Shown here piece after piece: positions 1-8,534 of a stretch of DNA of 64,000 nt. Numbering within the stretch: position 1 is the first letter of the stretch; every line of letters starts with the position of its first letter. A model generated the notes under the pieces. That model saw only the letters and a program-made list of their open reading frames with translations. It was not told where the DNA came from and made no database searches. Origin of the DNA: Lentisphaerae bacterium RIFOXYA12_64_32 (GTDB taxonomy: Bacteria; Verrucomicrobiota; Lentisphaeria; Oligosphaerales; YB12-FULL-65-16); the NCBI GenBank assembly GCA_001803235.1, contig MHBL01000140.1:1-64000 (forward strand), read 5' to 3'. The position numbers were made by a program, and so were the translations under genes.

Positions 1-160
1 CTCGCGCCGACACCCGCGGGAGCGAGCCGCTCCCGCCACTTTGGGCAGCCACCCCCAATCGTCGCCCCGCGGGCGCAAGACCCGCGACGGCGCGAACCGG
101 CGCGAGTAACATCAACCTATGACCGGTCGGTCCGCCGACCGGGGGGCGCTGACGCATTAC
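1..160 (-). mobile_element. Partial copy of the GTAATGCGTCAG-ended inverted-repeat element
   Basis: Positions 139-160, read on the minus strand, are GTAATGCGTCAGCGCCCCCC followed by GG. The identical 22 bp open the copy at 10696. The following roughly 100 bp on the minus strand resemble the start of the copy at 49361, including a hairpin module ending in a conserved GATTGGG block. Positions 15-46 carry the hairpin module (GCTCGCTCCCGC followed by CCACTTTGGGC) also found at 14076 and inside the complete element at 27009. The distal end lies outside the window, so the target duplication cannot be tested. No protein is encoded. Confidence 0.7.
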
Positions 161-192
161 GGCCGGAGCCGTGCCCTCCGCGAGAGGCGCGA

Positions 193-439
193 GGCTCGTA
201 GTCCAGCGTTTACGCGGTCCGGATTCGGACGCTGGGCTGCAGGAACGCACGTGCGTGGTGAACCGACGCGCTTTCCGGACCGCTGGAAGGGCGTGTCGAG
301 TTAGCCAATACGGTACCAAGGCAGCCCGCGAGGACGCGGGCGCTCCAAGTTTCGTGCTCAATCCGAACTGGAGCGCCCGCGTCCTCGCGGGCTCCTTTTT
401 CCACTAAATCGACACGCCCTGAAGGCGGAGCTACGAGCC
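193..439. repeat. Nested inverted-repeat element, copy 1 (24-bp core palindrome)
   Basis: Three sets of arms nest around one centre. The outer arms are 193-201 (GGCTCGTAG) and 431-439. The middle arms are 288-299 (AGGGCGTGTCGA) and 409-420. The core is a perfect 24-bp arm pair at 324-347 and 369-392 with a 21-nt loop. The core arm recurs exactly at 33197 and 61339. The element sits upstream of the oxidoreductase gene at 601 and encodes nothing convincing. It looks like a REP/MITE-type palindrome. A T-rich tract follows the core on the plus strand, so terminator activity is possible. Confidence 0.8.
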
Positions 440-600
440 AAGACTGCCTCAAGCCCGGACTTCGAACCTGGCGTGTGCGCGGTCTGGGGTGTGCGTGACA
501 TGCGGGGCCGCGCCACCGAGCCAGGCCGCGGTGCACTTGCGTTGTGCGGGCGTGGACACATATTGGGCCGTAAGAACCGTCATACAAGGAGGCCTTTCAC

Positions 601-1671
601 ATGGCGAAGCTACGGGTGGGCATCATCGGGACCGGGAAGAAGAAGGCACGGCCGGACCAGTTCGGGTACGCGATGGCGTACCGGCACGCGGACGCGTTCA
701 AGTTGCTCGACTCGTGCGAAATGGTCGCGTGCGCCGACATCGTCGAGGAGAACGCGGCGGCGTTCGCGGAAAAGTACAACGTCAAGGGCGTCTACACCGA
801 CTACCGCAAGATGCTGGCGGAAGTGAATCTGGACTTCGTCAGTGTCTGCACCTGGATGCACCTGCACGAGCCGATGGTGCTGGACGCGTGCAAGGCGGGC
901 GTGAAGGCGATCCACTGCGAGAAACCCATGGCGGACACGTGGGGCGGCGCGAAACGCATGGCGGCGGCAGCCGACAAGGCGGGGGTGAAGCTGACCTTCA
1001 ACCACCAACGCCGCTATGGCGAGCCGTTCGTGCTGGCGAAGAAACTGCTCGATGAGGGCAAGATCGGGCAGCTGGTGCGGCTCGAGTGCGAGTGCGGCAA
1101 TATCTATGATGGCGGTACGCACTTCATCGATATGTTCAGTCTGTTCAACAATGAGCAGCGCGCGAAGTGGGTGCTGGCACAGATCGATTACCGCACGGAG
1201 AACCTGGTGTTCGGGCAGCCGTGCGAGGGACAGCAGGTGGTGCTGACGGAGTACGAGAACGGCGTGTTCGGTCTGATCATGACCGGCGCGGGCGGGGCGA
1301 AGCCGATAGGGTGCGTTGACCGACTGATCGGCACGGATGGCACGATCGAGGTCGGGTTGGCGGACGGGAAGCCGATCCGCTATCGGCTCGCCGGAGAGAA
1401 GGACTGGACGGTGCCGGACATTGGCAAGGTCAGTATTCACGGGCCGGGCTTCATCGAGCGCGCCATTGCCGACGTGGTGGCGTGCCTGCTCGAAGGGCGC
1501 AAGTGCCAGCTCGATGCGAGCAATGCGCTGATCGCAACCGAGATCATCTTCGGCGCCTACGAGTCGAGCCGCCGCCGCGGCCGCGTCGATTTCCCGCTCG
1601 ATATCGAAGACAATCCCCTCGCCGCCATGGTCAAGAATGGCGACATCAAGCCAGTGAAGGCGACGGTGTAG
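601..1671 (+). CDS. Gfo/Idh/MocA family oxidoreductase
   Basis: The 356-residue protein fits the family of NAD(P)-dependent sugar and inositol dehydrogenases. The N-terminal Rossmann fold opens with a GIIGTG motif at residues 7-12. The conserved EKP motif is at residues 107-109, and a GGTHFID segment near 171-177 carries the histidine expected by the active site. The C-terminal half is the alpha/beta dimerisation and substrate domain. A strong AAGGAGG ribosome site lies about 8 nt before the ATG. It stands alone on the plus strand, convergent with the next operon. The substrate cannot be read from sequence; a carbohydrate is likely from the family and the local gene set. Confidence 0.93.
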   Translation: MAKLRVGIIGTGKKKARPDQFGYAMAYRHADAFKLLDSCEMVACADIVEENAAAFAEKYNVKGVYTDYRKMLAEVNLDFVSVCTWMHLHEPMVLDACKAGVKAIHCEKPMADTWGGAKRMAAAADKAGVKLTFNHQRRYGEPFVLAKKLLDEGKIGQLVRLECECGNIYDGGTHFIDMFSLFNNEQRAKWVLAQIDYRTENLVFGQPCEGQQVVLTEYENGVFGLIMTGAGGAKPIGCVDRLIGTDGTIEVGLADGKPIRYRLAGEKDWTVPDIGKVSIHGPGFIERAIADVVACLLEGRKCQLDASNALIATEIIFGAYESSRRRGRVDFPLDIEDNPLAAMVKNGDIKPVKATV

Positions 1672-1682
1672 CGGGGTGGGAA

Positions 1683-1760
1683 GATGTGGGGGTTCTTTAC
1701 CCCCACACCCCCGGCCAAGGGGCGTCATGGACTCCCCTTGGAACCCCTCGGGGTGTGCGT
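1683..1760. repeat. Tandem hairpin repeat, copy 1 (conserved CGTCATGGACT loop)
   Basis: Two hairpins follow the oxidoreductase gene. The second has arms CCAAGGGG (1715-1722) and CCCCTTGG (1734-1741) around an 11-nt loop CGTCATGGACT. A second copy at 62228-62254 keeps the loop with one change and has different but still complementary arms. The preceding hairpin (about 1685-1705) and the trailing CCCCTCGGG block are also paralleled there. Covarying arms suggest that the fold, not just the sequence, is maintained. Confidence 0.65.
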
Positions 1761-1890
1761 CGGAAACCGGCAGAGCGCTGTGCGATTGGCGCGGGTTTTC
1801 GAGAGGCGATGTATCGTCCGGTGGGCGGCGCTGGGCTCTGCCGGTTTCCGACGCCGTGCCGTCCGCGCCGCCCGGATAGTCCGGGCGGCG
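1758..1890. repeat. 19-bp inverted repeat plus compact hairpin in convergent gap
   Basis: Perfect 19-bp arms lie at 1758-1776 and 1833-1851 with a 56-nt spacer. A second hairpin (CGCCGCCCGGA, TAG loop, 1866-1890) follows. Both lie between two converging genes, so they could end transcription, but neither is followed by a clear T-run on either strand. They could equally be ends of another small palindromic element. Confidence 0.6.
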
Positions 1891-1959
1891 GCGGAAGGAG
1901 GGAGTGCGCTGGTCGAGTACCGGGAAGCGTGGGATGTGTGAACGTCGGGTCGAACGGGC

Positions 1960-2418
1960 TCAGGCGGCAAGCTTCCAGATCAGAACCAGCAGCGCCACCA
2001 GGACCGCCAGGCCGAGAATGGCCAGGATCAACCCCAGAACGCGCAGGCACTGGGCCTTCTCATTCCAGCCGCCGTCCCAGCAACGGTCCGTGACCCCTGC
2101 GTTGGATTCAGCGGTGGCGTTCTTCTCCGCTTCTACCGCCTTGCCGTCCCAAGTGAATCGGACGTTTTGAACGCACTTGTAGCATTGGAGCAGCGGCCCC
2201 GCGTACGGTTGCCCGCATATCTGATCTGTCCACTGGATGTCACCCCGCCAGCCGCGCCACTGGGCCGCGGCTTCCTGCCCGAACGGTTTGCCGCAGTGGG
2301 GGCACAACCACGCGGCCATGCGGTCGCGCCGGCGTCGAACCGCACGGACGAACAGGAAGGGCAGGGCCACGACGAGGCTGGCCAAGACGGACGCCAGGGT
2401 GAGCAGGAGCACGGTCAC
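1960..2418 (-). CDS. Small membrane protein with zinc-ribbon-like cysteines
   Basis: A 152-residue protein of unknown function. Residues 3-24 form a hydrophobic segment. The middle carries a CPHCGK knuckle, a lone CGQ and a CYKC pair, which could bind one zinc. A second strongly hydrophobic helix ends the protein, so a two-helix membrane topology with the cysteine domain between the helices is likely. The GTG start at 2418 is chosen because an AGGTGA ribosome site overlaps the upstream stop codon; the gap between the genes is only 4 nt. It is therefore probably co-translated with the FAD oxidoreductase. No family name was recognised. Confidence 0.7.
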   Translation of the reverse strand: MTVLLLTLASVLASLVVALPFLFVRAVRRRRDRMAAWLCPHCGKPFGQEAAAQWRGWRGDIQWTDQICGQPYAGPLLQCYKCVQNVRFTWDGKAVEAEKNATAESNAGVTDRCWDGGWNEKAQCLRVLGLILAILGLAVLVALLVLIWKLAA

Positions 2419-2422
2419 GCGA

Positions 2423-3706
2423 TCACCTGTCGGCTTTGACCTCCTCCCACGGCACTTCATGCGGTGGGCGGTTGGTCAGGGCGGCGCGGGCGGCGGTGCG
2501 GCCGGCGGCTTCGCCGAGCGCGACCGAGTCGCCGGTGACGCGGTAGCTGGAGTGGGCGAGGAAGTCGCCGCAGATGCAGCGGCCGGCCATGAGCAGGCCG
2601 TCGACGTCGCGGGCGATCAGGGCGCGCAGCGGGATGTCGTACGGCTGCGACTGGAACGGGTGCGCCTCGATGGCCTTGCCCTTGCTCGGGTCGGTAGCGT
2701 GCACATCGATGCCGAACGTGCAGCGGCACACGGCGTCGGCGTGGCGTGCGCCGGTGCGCAGGTCGTCGGCCGTTACACTGTAACGCCCGTGGATGCGGCG
2801 GCCTTCGCGCAGGCCGATCTGGGCCGCGGTGGCCACGAGCCGGACGTTCTGCCACACCCCGTCCAGCGAGCGCAGTCCGTTGATCAGGTTGCGGAGTTCG
2901 CGCCGCGCCCGCAGCGTGGCCGCGGTGATGTCGCGCGCGTCGAGCGCCTTGACCCCGTACTCGTGGTTGGCCATGAGCGCGAACAGGTCCTCGCGAATGC
3001 GGAACAGCGTCGGCCGCGCGTAGGACGGTGAGTGCCCGCCGCGCTCCATTTCCGCCTTGAGCCGCTCCTTGGGCGGCCCCCAGCCTTCCGCGCCCTCGCG
3101 GTAGAACGGCCGGATGTCGGCGGCTTGCACGCCGGTGATCAGCGCCATCAGCGACATGGGTTGCGTTCTGCCGTCCTCAGGGTGGCCAAAATCGAAGCCG
3201 CAGCCCGCGTGCGCGGCGAGGTCGCCGTCGCCCGTGCAGTCGATGAAGACCTTGGCACTGAACACTTCGCGTCCGGACTTGGACTCGGTGATGGCGTGCG
3301 TCAGGCGGTTCGACGCGTCCCGGAGCGCGCCGACGACGCGGGTGTGCAGGTGGATGTCCACGCCCGCGTCGCCGCACAGATCGTCGAGCAGGCATTTCAT
3401 TTCTTCCACGTCGTAGGCGTTCGTCGAGTGACCGTTCGGTTCGAAGGTGCGCGCGCCGCGGTCCTCGAGGCGCTGCAGGATTTCGGCCATGATTCCGGTC
3501 TTGTTGGCATAGTCGATGATCCAACAGAGCATCCCGGCGGTCCAGATGCCGCCCAGGCAGCCGTGCAGTTCGACCAGGGCGGTCTTGGCACCGGCGCGTG
3601 CGGCGGCCAACGCCGCGGCCACACCGGCCGGGCCGCCACCGCAGACCACAACGTCCACCTCGCGGAGCACTGGAATGTCACGCGCAGATTCATGAATGTG
3701 AGCCAT
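2423..3706 (-). CDS. FAD-dependent oxidoreductase (FAD_oxidored type)
   Basis: A 427-residue flavoprotein. A GxGxxG dinucleotide-binding motif (CGGGPAGVAAA) starts near residue 22, and a second FAD contact (GDGDLAAHAG) lies near residue 170. A C-terminal block near residue 375 (LMAGRC, then a GDSVALGEAAG segment) is typical of this family, often found in PVC and Bacteroidetes saccharolytic loci. The substrate is unknown. An AAAGGGA ribosome site precedes the ATG. It is followed within 4 nt by the small zinc-ribbon membrane protein, which makes a two-gene operon. Confidence 0.88.
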   Translation of the reverse strand: MAHIHESARDIPVLREVDVVVCGGGPAGVAAALAAARAGAKTALVELHGCLGGIWTAGMLCWIIDYANKTGIMAEILQRLEDRGARTFEPNGHSTNAYDVEEMKCLLDDLCGDAGVDIHLHTRVVGALRDASNRLTHAITESKSGREVFSAKVFIDCTGDGDLAAHAGCGFDFGHPEDGRTQPMSLMALITGVQAADIRPFYREGAEGWGPPKERLKAEMERGGHSPSYARPTLFRIREDLFALMANHEYGVKALDARDITAATLRARRELRNLINGLRSLDGVWQNVRLVATAAQIGLREGRRIHGRYSVTADDLRTGARHADAVCRCTFGIDVHATDPSKGKAIEAHPFQSQPYDIPLRALIARDVDGLLMAGRCICGDFLAHSSYRVTGDSVALGEAAGRTAARAALTNRPPHEVPWEEVKADR

Positions 3707-3808
3707 TCGAGGTTCCCTTTCGCAGGCGGTGTCGGCATCGCGACACGGCGGCGTTGAGGTTGGGTTGCTGTGCTGCCGGACGTCCGACCACGCGCAACGT
3801 CATCCGCA

Positions 3809-4687
3809 TCACACGACGTTCTGGACCTGCTCCTTGACGCGCAGGACTTCCGCCTTGAGGTCGACGCCGAATCGCGCGATGCGGGTGTCTCTGGTCTTGG
3901 AGCACAGGGTCGTGATTTCACGGCCCATTTCCTGGCAAAGGAAATCGAGCGAGTGTCCCACCGCGTCGCGGCTGTCGAGGAGTTCGGCGAACTGGGCGAG
4001 GTGACTCTCCAGGCGCACGGTTTCTTCGGCAATGTCCGAACGCTCGGCGAGCAACGCCACTTCTTTGGCGAGCCGCTCGTCGTCGACGGACACGTCCAGG
4101 CCGAGTACGCGAACGCGTTCGTTGAAGCGGTCGCGGAGGTCCACCAGTGCGGAGTCCGCATTGTCGCGAACGCCGCGGACCAGGGTGCGCAGGCGCTCCA
4201 GGCGCTCGGCCAGGTCGCGATGCAGGGACTGGCCCTCGGTTTCCTGCCGGACCGTGAGTTCCTGAATGGCGAGGTCCAGCGCTTGCCGCGCGGAATCGGT
4301 CAGGTCGTCGGCGCGGATGGGCACTGCCTCGGCCACCAGCCCCGGTATGAGCAACAGATCGCCGACGCGGAGTTCGGCGCTGATGCCGGTCTCGCGGGCG
4401 AGAGCCTGCAGCGAGTTGACGATGTAACCGGCCGTTTCCCTGTCAATCCGGAAGCGCTCCTTGCGGCGCTCCGCGTTGAGTTCGTAGGACACGGTGACAG
4501 TTAGGCAGCCGCGCACGGCTTTGGCCTGAATCTCGTTGCGGATCATGGGTTCGAGCGCGCCCAGTTCTCGAGGCAGATTCAGCCGCAGGTCGATGTTTCG
4601 GCGGCAGTTGACCGACGACACCTCCACGGTCACCCTGTCCCCGTCGTGTGCTGCTGTGCCACGGCCGAATCCGGTCATACTACGCAT
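3809..4687 (-). CDS. YicC/YloC family endoribonuclease
   Basis: A 292-residue protein beginning MRSMTGFGRG, the signature opening of YicC/YloC proteins; the start was set here on that basis and not at upstream alternatives. The C-terminal DUF1732-like end (EMGREITTLCSK, KAEVLRVKEQVQNV) is intact. The family is a stress-induced endoribonuclease in E. coli and Bacillus. Length matches the family (about 290). It follows a long palindrome and is probably transcribed separately from the glycosyltransferase upstream. Confidence 0.92.
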   Translation of the reverse strand: MRSMTGFGRGTAAHDGDRVTVEVSSVNCRRNIDLRLNLPRELGALEPMIRNEIQAKAVRGCLTVTVSYELNAERRKERFRIDRETAGYIVNSLQALARETGISAELRVGDLLLIPGLVAEAVPIRADDLTDSARQALDLAIQELTVRQETEGQSLHRDLAERLERLRTLVRGVRDNADSALVDLRDRFNERVRVLGLDVSVDDERLAKEVALLAERSDIAEETVRLESHLAQFAELLDSRDAVGHSLDFLCQEMGREITTLCSKTRDTRIARFGVDLKAEVLRVKEQVQNVV

Positions 4688-4794
4688 GGTGCGGTCATCT
4701 CCCATCCAGCGGGACCATCGTTGCATTCCGAAGAGACAAAGATCGCGGTCTGAACCGGACTTGGCAAACCGGTGGCATCCGATTCTGTCGCCTT

Positions 4795-4834
4795 TTTCTC
4801 CGGGCGGACCGCGACCGCGGTCCGCCCGGAGAAA
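4795..4834. repeat. 19-bp-arm near-perfect palindrome
   Basis: Arms 4795-4813 and 4816-4834 are exact complements separated by 2 nt. The palindrome sits in the gap between the glycosyltransferase and the yicC-like gene on the minus strand. No run of T follows the minus-strand copy, so a classical terminator is not supported. It resembles the long palindromes at 41064 and 49590 in architecture but not in sequence. Confidence 0.75.
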
Positions 4835-4951
4835 GGGGCGTGGTAGACGGTTCGGGTAGCCTTTGGACCTGCTTCACCACCGGCGCAAGGCCGGTGGGGT
4901 CGCCAAGCCGTCCCTATCGCACCTGTCAATTGCGTCTTCGGGCCTTGCCGG

Positions 4952-5779
4952 TCACGCGCCCCCGGTCGGTTGTCGGGGTGCGTCTGTGCTCGCATCGGTC
5001 GCGTGCCCCGCCTCCGCCTCGCCGCTCGGCGCTGCGGGCTTCGGTTCGGGGCGCGCGTACCATAGCCGGCAATGCTTGCGGCTGCGCAGCAGCCATGGGC
5101 AGAACAGGAACCGGATGGTCATCCAGAACATCTGGCGCTTGGTGTACCACTCCGCCTTGCGCATGGAGGTGTCGAATGCGACCGGCAGGATGACGAACTC
5201 CTGGGCGCGTTGGCGTCCCCACTTGCGGACGGCGCGCGAGAAGAAGACTTCCTCGGAAGCATACACTTGGAGGCTGAATCCGCCGACTGCCTGCCACGCC
5301 TCGCGTCGACAGAAGACGAAGGCGCCTGCCGCCCAGCGCATGCGCTGCGAGAGTCGGTTCCACAGGTCCACGGTGCGGCGGATGTCGGGGTCCGTCACAT
5401 CGCTGCTCGTCACGCGTGCGCCGCCGCCGCAGGCCCGGCCGCTCTGAAGTTCTTCCAGTGCCGCGCGGAGCAGGTCGGTGGACACCTGTGTGTCGGCGTC
5501 GACGAAGAGCAGGAAGCGGCCGCTTGCGGACTCCGCGCCGCGGTTACGCGCCCGCGAGATCTGGTTGATTCCCTCGAACACAACGCGCGCGCCATGTGCG
5601 GCGGCGACCTCGGCGGTGCGGTCGGTCGAGTTGTTGTTGACGACGATCAGTTCGCCGGTGAACCCGGCTAGGCCTGCCATGGCCGTCCGCAACGTCACCA
5701 GGGTGCGCGGCAGCAGCGCCTCCTCGTTGTATGCCGGCACGATGATCGAGTAGTCAATGAGCGGGGTGTCAGAAGGCAT
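4952..5779 (-). CDS. Glycosyltransferase family 2
   Basis: A 275-residue GT-A fold enzyme. The N-terminal YSIIVPAYNEE motif, the NNNSTDRT segment and the DADTQVS metal-binding DxD region are intact. A TM-like stretch near the C-terminus (KRQMFWMTIRFLFCPWLL) suggests membrane association. The start at 5779 places the family motif at residue 9; a TTG further upstream at 5833 lies in repeat-like DNA. The acceptor is unknown. The C-terminal tail is alanine/proline-rich and probably unstructured. It follows ruvB on the same strand, with an 11-G tract between them. Confidence 0.88.
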   Translation of the reverse strand: MPSDTPLIDYSIIVPAYNEEALLPRTLVTLRTAMAGLAGFTGELIVVNNNSTDRTAEVAAAHGARVVFEGINQISRARNRGAESASGRFLLFVDADTQVSTDLLRAALEELQSGRACGGGARVTSSDVTDPDIRRTVDLWNRLSQRMRWAAGAFVFCRREAWQAVGGFSLQVYASEEVFFSRAVRKWGRQRAQEFVILPVAFDTSMRKAEWYTKRQMFWMTIRFLFCPWLLRSRKHCRLWYARPEPKPAAPSGEAEAGHATDASTDAPRQPTGGA

Positions 5780-5897
5780 GCGTGTAATTTCGGCTGGTGC
5801 CCGGTGTGTGTGTCGCGCGTTCAGATTCGGCAAGGCTGGAGCCTTGCCCTACTTCTCCGGGGGGGGGGGATCGTTCGGCGCCTCACCCGGGGGCGGA

Positions 5898-6926
5898 TCA
5901 GAACAGGGTCTGCTGCTTTCCTGTGGCGGTTGCGCTGCTCTTATGGAAGCGTTTCGCGGCCTTGTCGGTGGCGACGCGGCCCTGCGGGGTCCGCAGCAGG
6001 TATCCTTCCTGAATCAGGAACGGTTCGTACACTTCCTCGATGGTGTCTTCCTCTTCGCCGAGGGCGACGGCCAGGCTCTTGAGTCCGACGGCGCGGCCGT
6101 TGAACTTGAACAGCAGCGCTTCGAGGATGCGGTTGTCCATTTCGTCGAGGCCGAACTCGTCGATATCGAGCATGGTCAGGGCGGCAGAGGCGACTTCGGC
6201 GGCAATGCACTTCTGCCCTTTGACCTGAGCGTAGTCGCGCACCCAGCGCACCAGGTTGTTGGCAATGCGCGGCGTGCCGCGGCTGCGCTTGGCGATCTCG
6301 GCGATGCCGCCCGCGTCCGCCTCGAACTTCAGGATCGACACGGTGCGCTGCAGGATCTTCTCCAGGTCGGATGCCCGGTAGTAGTCCAGCCGGCACGACA
6401 TGCCGAAGCGCGAGCGCAGCGGTGCCGAGATCCGGCCCTGCCGCGTGGTGGCGCCGATCAGGCAGAAGTGCGGGATGTTCAGGCGGATCGAGCGCGCCCC
6501 CGCGCCCTGGTCCAGCATGATGTCGATGACGAAGTCTTCCATGGCGCTGTAGAGGTACTCCTCGATGGCCATGGGCAGACGGTGAATCTCGTCGATGAAC
6601 AGGATATCGCCGGTTTCCAGGCCGGTCAGCAGACCGGCCAAGTCACCGGGTTTCTCGATGACGGGGCCGCTGGTTGACTTGATGTTCGTCCCGCGCGCGT
6701 TGGCGATGATGTAGGCCAAGGTGGTCTTGCCCAGCCCCGGTGGGCCGCTCAACAGCAGATGCCCCAGCGGTTCGTTGCGCTCCTTGGACGCGGACACGAC
6801 GATCTGCAGCCGTTCCTTGACGCGGTCCTGGCCGGGAAAGTCCTCAAAGCACTGCGGGCGCAGGGGGACCTCGATGGTCTCCTCGCGCCGGTTCAGTTCC
6901 GAAGAGATTAAGCGTTCTTTGGGCAT
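5898..6926 (-). CDS. ruvB: Holliday junction branch migration helicase RuvB
   Basis: A 342-residue AAA+ motor of the RuvABC resolvasome. The Walker A motif (GPPGLGKTT), Walker B (LFIDEIHRL), the sensor segment GATTRQG and the C-terminal winged-helix domain ([14 protein letters not shown]) are all present. Length equals the family norm. It lies directly downstream of ruvA, separated by a 7-bp tandem repeat array. The ribosome site is weak. No ruvC is present in the window. Confidence 0.97.
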   Translation of the reverse strand: MPKERLISSELNRREETIEVPLRPQCFEDFPGQDRVKERLQIVVSASKERNEPLGHLLLSGPPGLGKTTLAYIIANARGTNIKSTSGPVIEKPGDLAGLLTGLETGDILFIDEIHRLPMAIEEYLYSAMEDFVIDIMLDQGAGARSIRLNIPHFCLIGATTRQGRISAPLRSRFGMSCRLDYYRASDLEKILQRTVSILKFEADAGGIAEIAKRSRGTPRIANNLVRWVRDYAQVKGQKCIAAEVASAALTMLDIDEFGLDEMDNRILEALLFKFNGRAVGLKSLAVALGEEEDTIEEVYEPFLIQEGYLLRTPQGRVATDKAAKRFHKSSATATGKQQTLF

Positions 6927-6940
6927 GGTGGTGGGTAGGT

Positions 6941-7030
6941 TTCAGTAATCAGTGATCAGTAATCAGTAATCAGTGATCAGTGATCGGTGATCGGTGATCG
7001 GTGATCGGTGTTTAGTGTTCGGTGTCGGGG
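6941..7030. repeat. Heptanucleotide tandem array between ruvA and ruvB
   Basis: About twelve consecutive units of the form ATCRGTR, drifting from ATCAGTA/ATCAGTG to ATCGGTG and then TTCGGTG. The period is 7 bp. The array lies just upstream of the ruvB start codon on the minus strand, so copy number could alter the spacing to upstream signals. No protein reading is convincing. Confidence 0.85.
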
Positions 7031-7098
7031 TGCGTGTGTGTCGCCTTTCCCTGAAAACCGAAACCTGAAAAATCTGCCAGGTCATATCGGCTGGCACG

Positions 7099-7713
7099 CT
7101 ACGCATTCAGGGTGCTCAAGGCTTTGCGGATCAAGTTTTCTGCGGAGCACTCCTCGGGTTTGAGTTCGCGGCACAGTTTGCGGACGGTGTTGCGTGCCGG
7201 CTCGCCTTTGAATCCGAGTGTTTCCAGTGCCGAAATGGCGTCCTGTGCCTCGCGGCTGACCGTCGCTGACTCGCCTTCCGGCGCGGCGAATGCCGCGGTT
7301 GGATCGATGTCTTCCAGGCGTTCCTTCAGTTCCACGATCAGTCGTTCTGCGGAGCGCTTGCCGATGCCGCTGATGCGCGACAGGGCCTTGATGTCGCCGG
7401 CCGCGATCGCCTGGCAGAACTGCTTCACGGGCATGGCGCTGAGGATGTTCAGCGCCAGGCGTGGTCCGATGCCGGTCACGGTGGTGGCCAGGAGCCGGAA
7501 CAGGCGCCGTTCCTCGACGGTGGCGAACCCGTAAAGCTGCAGCGCGTCCTCGCGCACCACCAGGTGCGTGAACAGGATCACGTCGGAGCCGGCGCGCGGC
7601 AGTTTGTCGTACGTGCTCAGCGGGATGGACACCGCAAAGCCGACGCCCTGAACGTCCACGACGACCTCGGTTGGGTCGCCGCCGAGCAGTTTTCCGGCAA
7701 GACGCGTAATCAC
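7099..7713 (-). CDS. ruvA: Holliday junction branch migration protein RuvA
   Basis: A 204-residue protein that binds Holliday junctions and recruits RuvB. The N-terminal OB fold (ITRLAGKLL, VDVQGVGFAV), the tandem helix-hairpin-helix region (ATTVTGIGPRLALNIL and ISGIGKRSAERLI) and the C-terminal domain III (AISALETLGFK) are in the expected order. The start is GTG at 7713 with AGGAG about 11 nt upstream. It is downstream of a small exported coiled-coil gene and upstream of ruvB. Confidence 0.96.
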   Translation of the reverse strand: MITRLAGKLLGGDPTEVVVDVQGVGFAVSIPLSTYDKLPRAGSDVILFTHLVVREDALQLYGFATVEERRLFRLLATTVTGIGPRLALNILSAMPVKQFCQAIAAGDIKALSRISGIGKRSAERLIVELKERLEDIDPTAAFAAPEGESATVSREAQDAISALETLGFKGEPARNTVRKLCRELKPEECSAENLIRKALSTLNA

Positions 7714-7773
7714 GTTGTTCCAGCTCTCCTATCGGCGCCCGGGCGTGCGAGTCCGCCTCGGGGTCCCGGACCA

Positions 7774-8103
7774 CTACGGTTTCGCGTCCTTCTGTGTCTG
7801 TGCATCGAGTTCCTTCTCGACGGTGGCAAGCTCAGCGTTCAACTTCTGGATGCTCGGTTTGGCCGACATGGCCTTGTCGATCGAGCGCATGAGCTTCTGG
7901 ACCTGCTGGTGCAGGGCCATCAGGTCCGGGTCCTTGGCGATCAGCTCAGCTTGTTCTTTGATCAGTGCCAGACGCAATTCCTGGCGGCGTTTCTCTAGCT
8001 GTGTGACGTGCTGGCTGGCGTCGGAAGCCGCCAGTGCGGCGCCGCCGGCGATGGCCACGGCCACCACAACAACCCAAACCCACTTGGACCCAAGGGCTTT
8101 CAT
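7774..8103 (-). CDS. Small exported coiled-coil protein
   Basis: A 109-residue protein with a hydrophobic N-terminal segment (WVWVVVVAVAIAGGAALA) that reads as a signal peptide or membrane anchor. The rest is charged and heptad-like (KRRQELRLALIKEQAEL and later segments), predicted to be an alpha-helical coiled coil. The ATG at 8103 was chosen over longer readings because GAGG precedes it and the signal segment then starts at residue 8. It is unrecognised. Position directly before ruvA suggests co-transcription but not a shared function. Confidence 0.65.
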   Translation of the reverse strand: MKALGSKWVWVVVVAVAIAGGAALAASDASQHVTQLEKRRQELRLALIKEQAELIAKDPDLMALHQQVQKLMRSIDKAMSAKPSIQKLNAELATVEKELDAQTQKDAKP

Positions 8104-8234
8104 GATACCTCGCTGCGGGTGAGGGGTTCGGCGCGGCCCGGTCGAACCGGATGGGCTCGCCGAACCCCAGACAATCTCGAGAATATAGGGCGGGAAACGC
8201 CGAAGGCCAGTGGGGGGCGCAGCCATCAGCGGCG

Positions 8235-8383
8235 CTAGCCTGGTCTATTCACAAACACCGTTCGTCACCATGAAGATCATGAAGGACATGAAGAAAGGGA
8301 CCGGTGGTGGAAATCGGGGTAACTATTTGCGGTGCATTACCTTCATGCTCTTCATGGACTTCATGGTAAGTAATCCAGGCTAG
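8235..8383. repeat. Inverted-repeat element with CATGAAG-rich arms
   Basis: Outer 9-bp arms CTAGCCTGG (8235-8243) and CCAGGCTAG (8375-8383) enclose longer imperfect arms made of repeated CATGAAG units (8266-8293) and their complement (8341-8366). The unique centre is about 45 nt. It occupies the gap between the small exported protein and the truncated histidine kinase. Architecture fits a small non-autonomous mobile element, but no clear target duplication was seen. Confidence 0.7.
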
Positions 8384-8534
8384 GTCGAGGCGGGGAGGAC
8401 CTCATCGGGTGTGTGCGTGAAGGGGTTCAGCACGATCAACCCGTCGAGATCGGGGAATGGATGGCTCCTGCGTCTGTGGTTCTGACCTGGTCGGTTCACA
8501 TGCGAGTGGCGGTGATCGCGTATCTCGTGGCTAT

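Noticed and set aside
610-1728. Long antisense open frame opposite the Gfo/Idh/MocA gene
   Set aside because: It mirrors a well-supported family protein and has shadow composition (His/Leu/Arg-rich). High GC makes long antisense frames common here.
4795-4834. Intrinsic terminator of the glycosyltransferase gene
   Set aside because: The stem is strong but the minus-strand sequence after it is AAGGCG, not a T-run.
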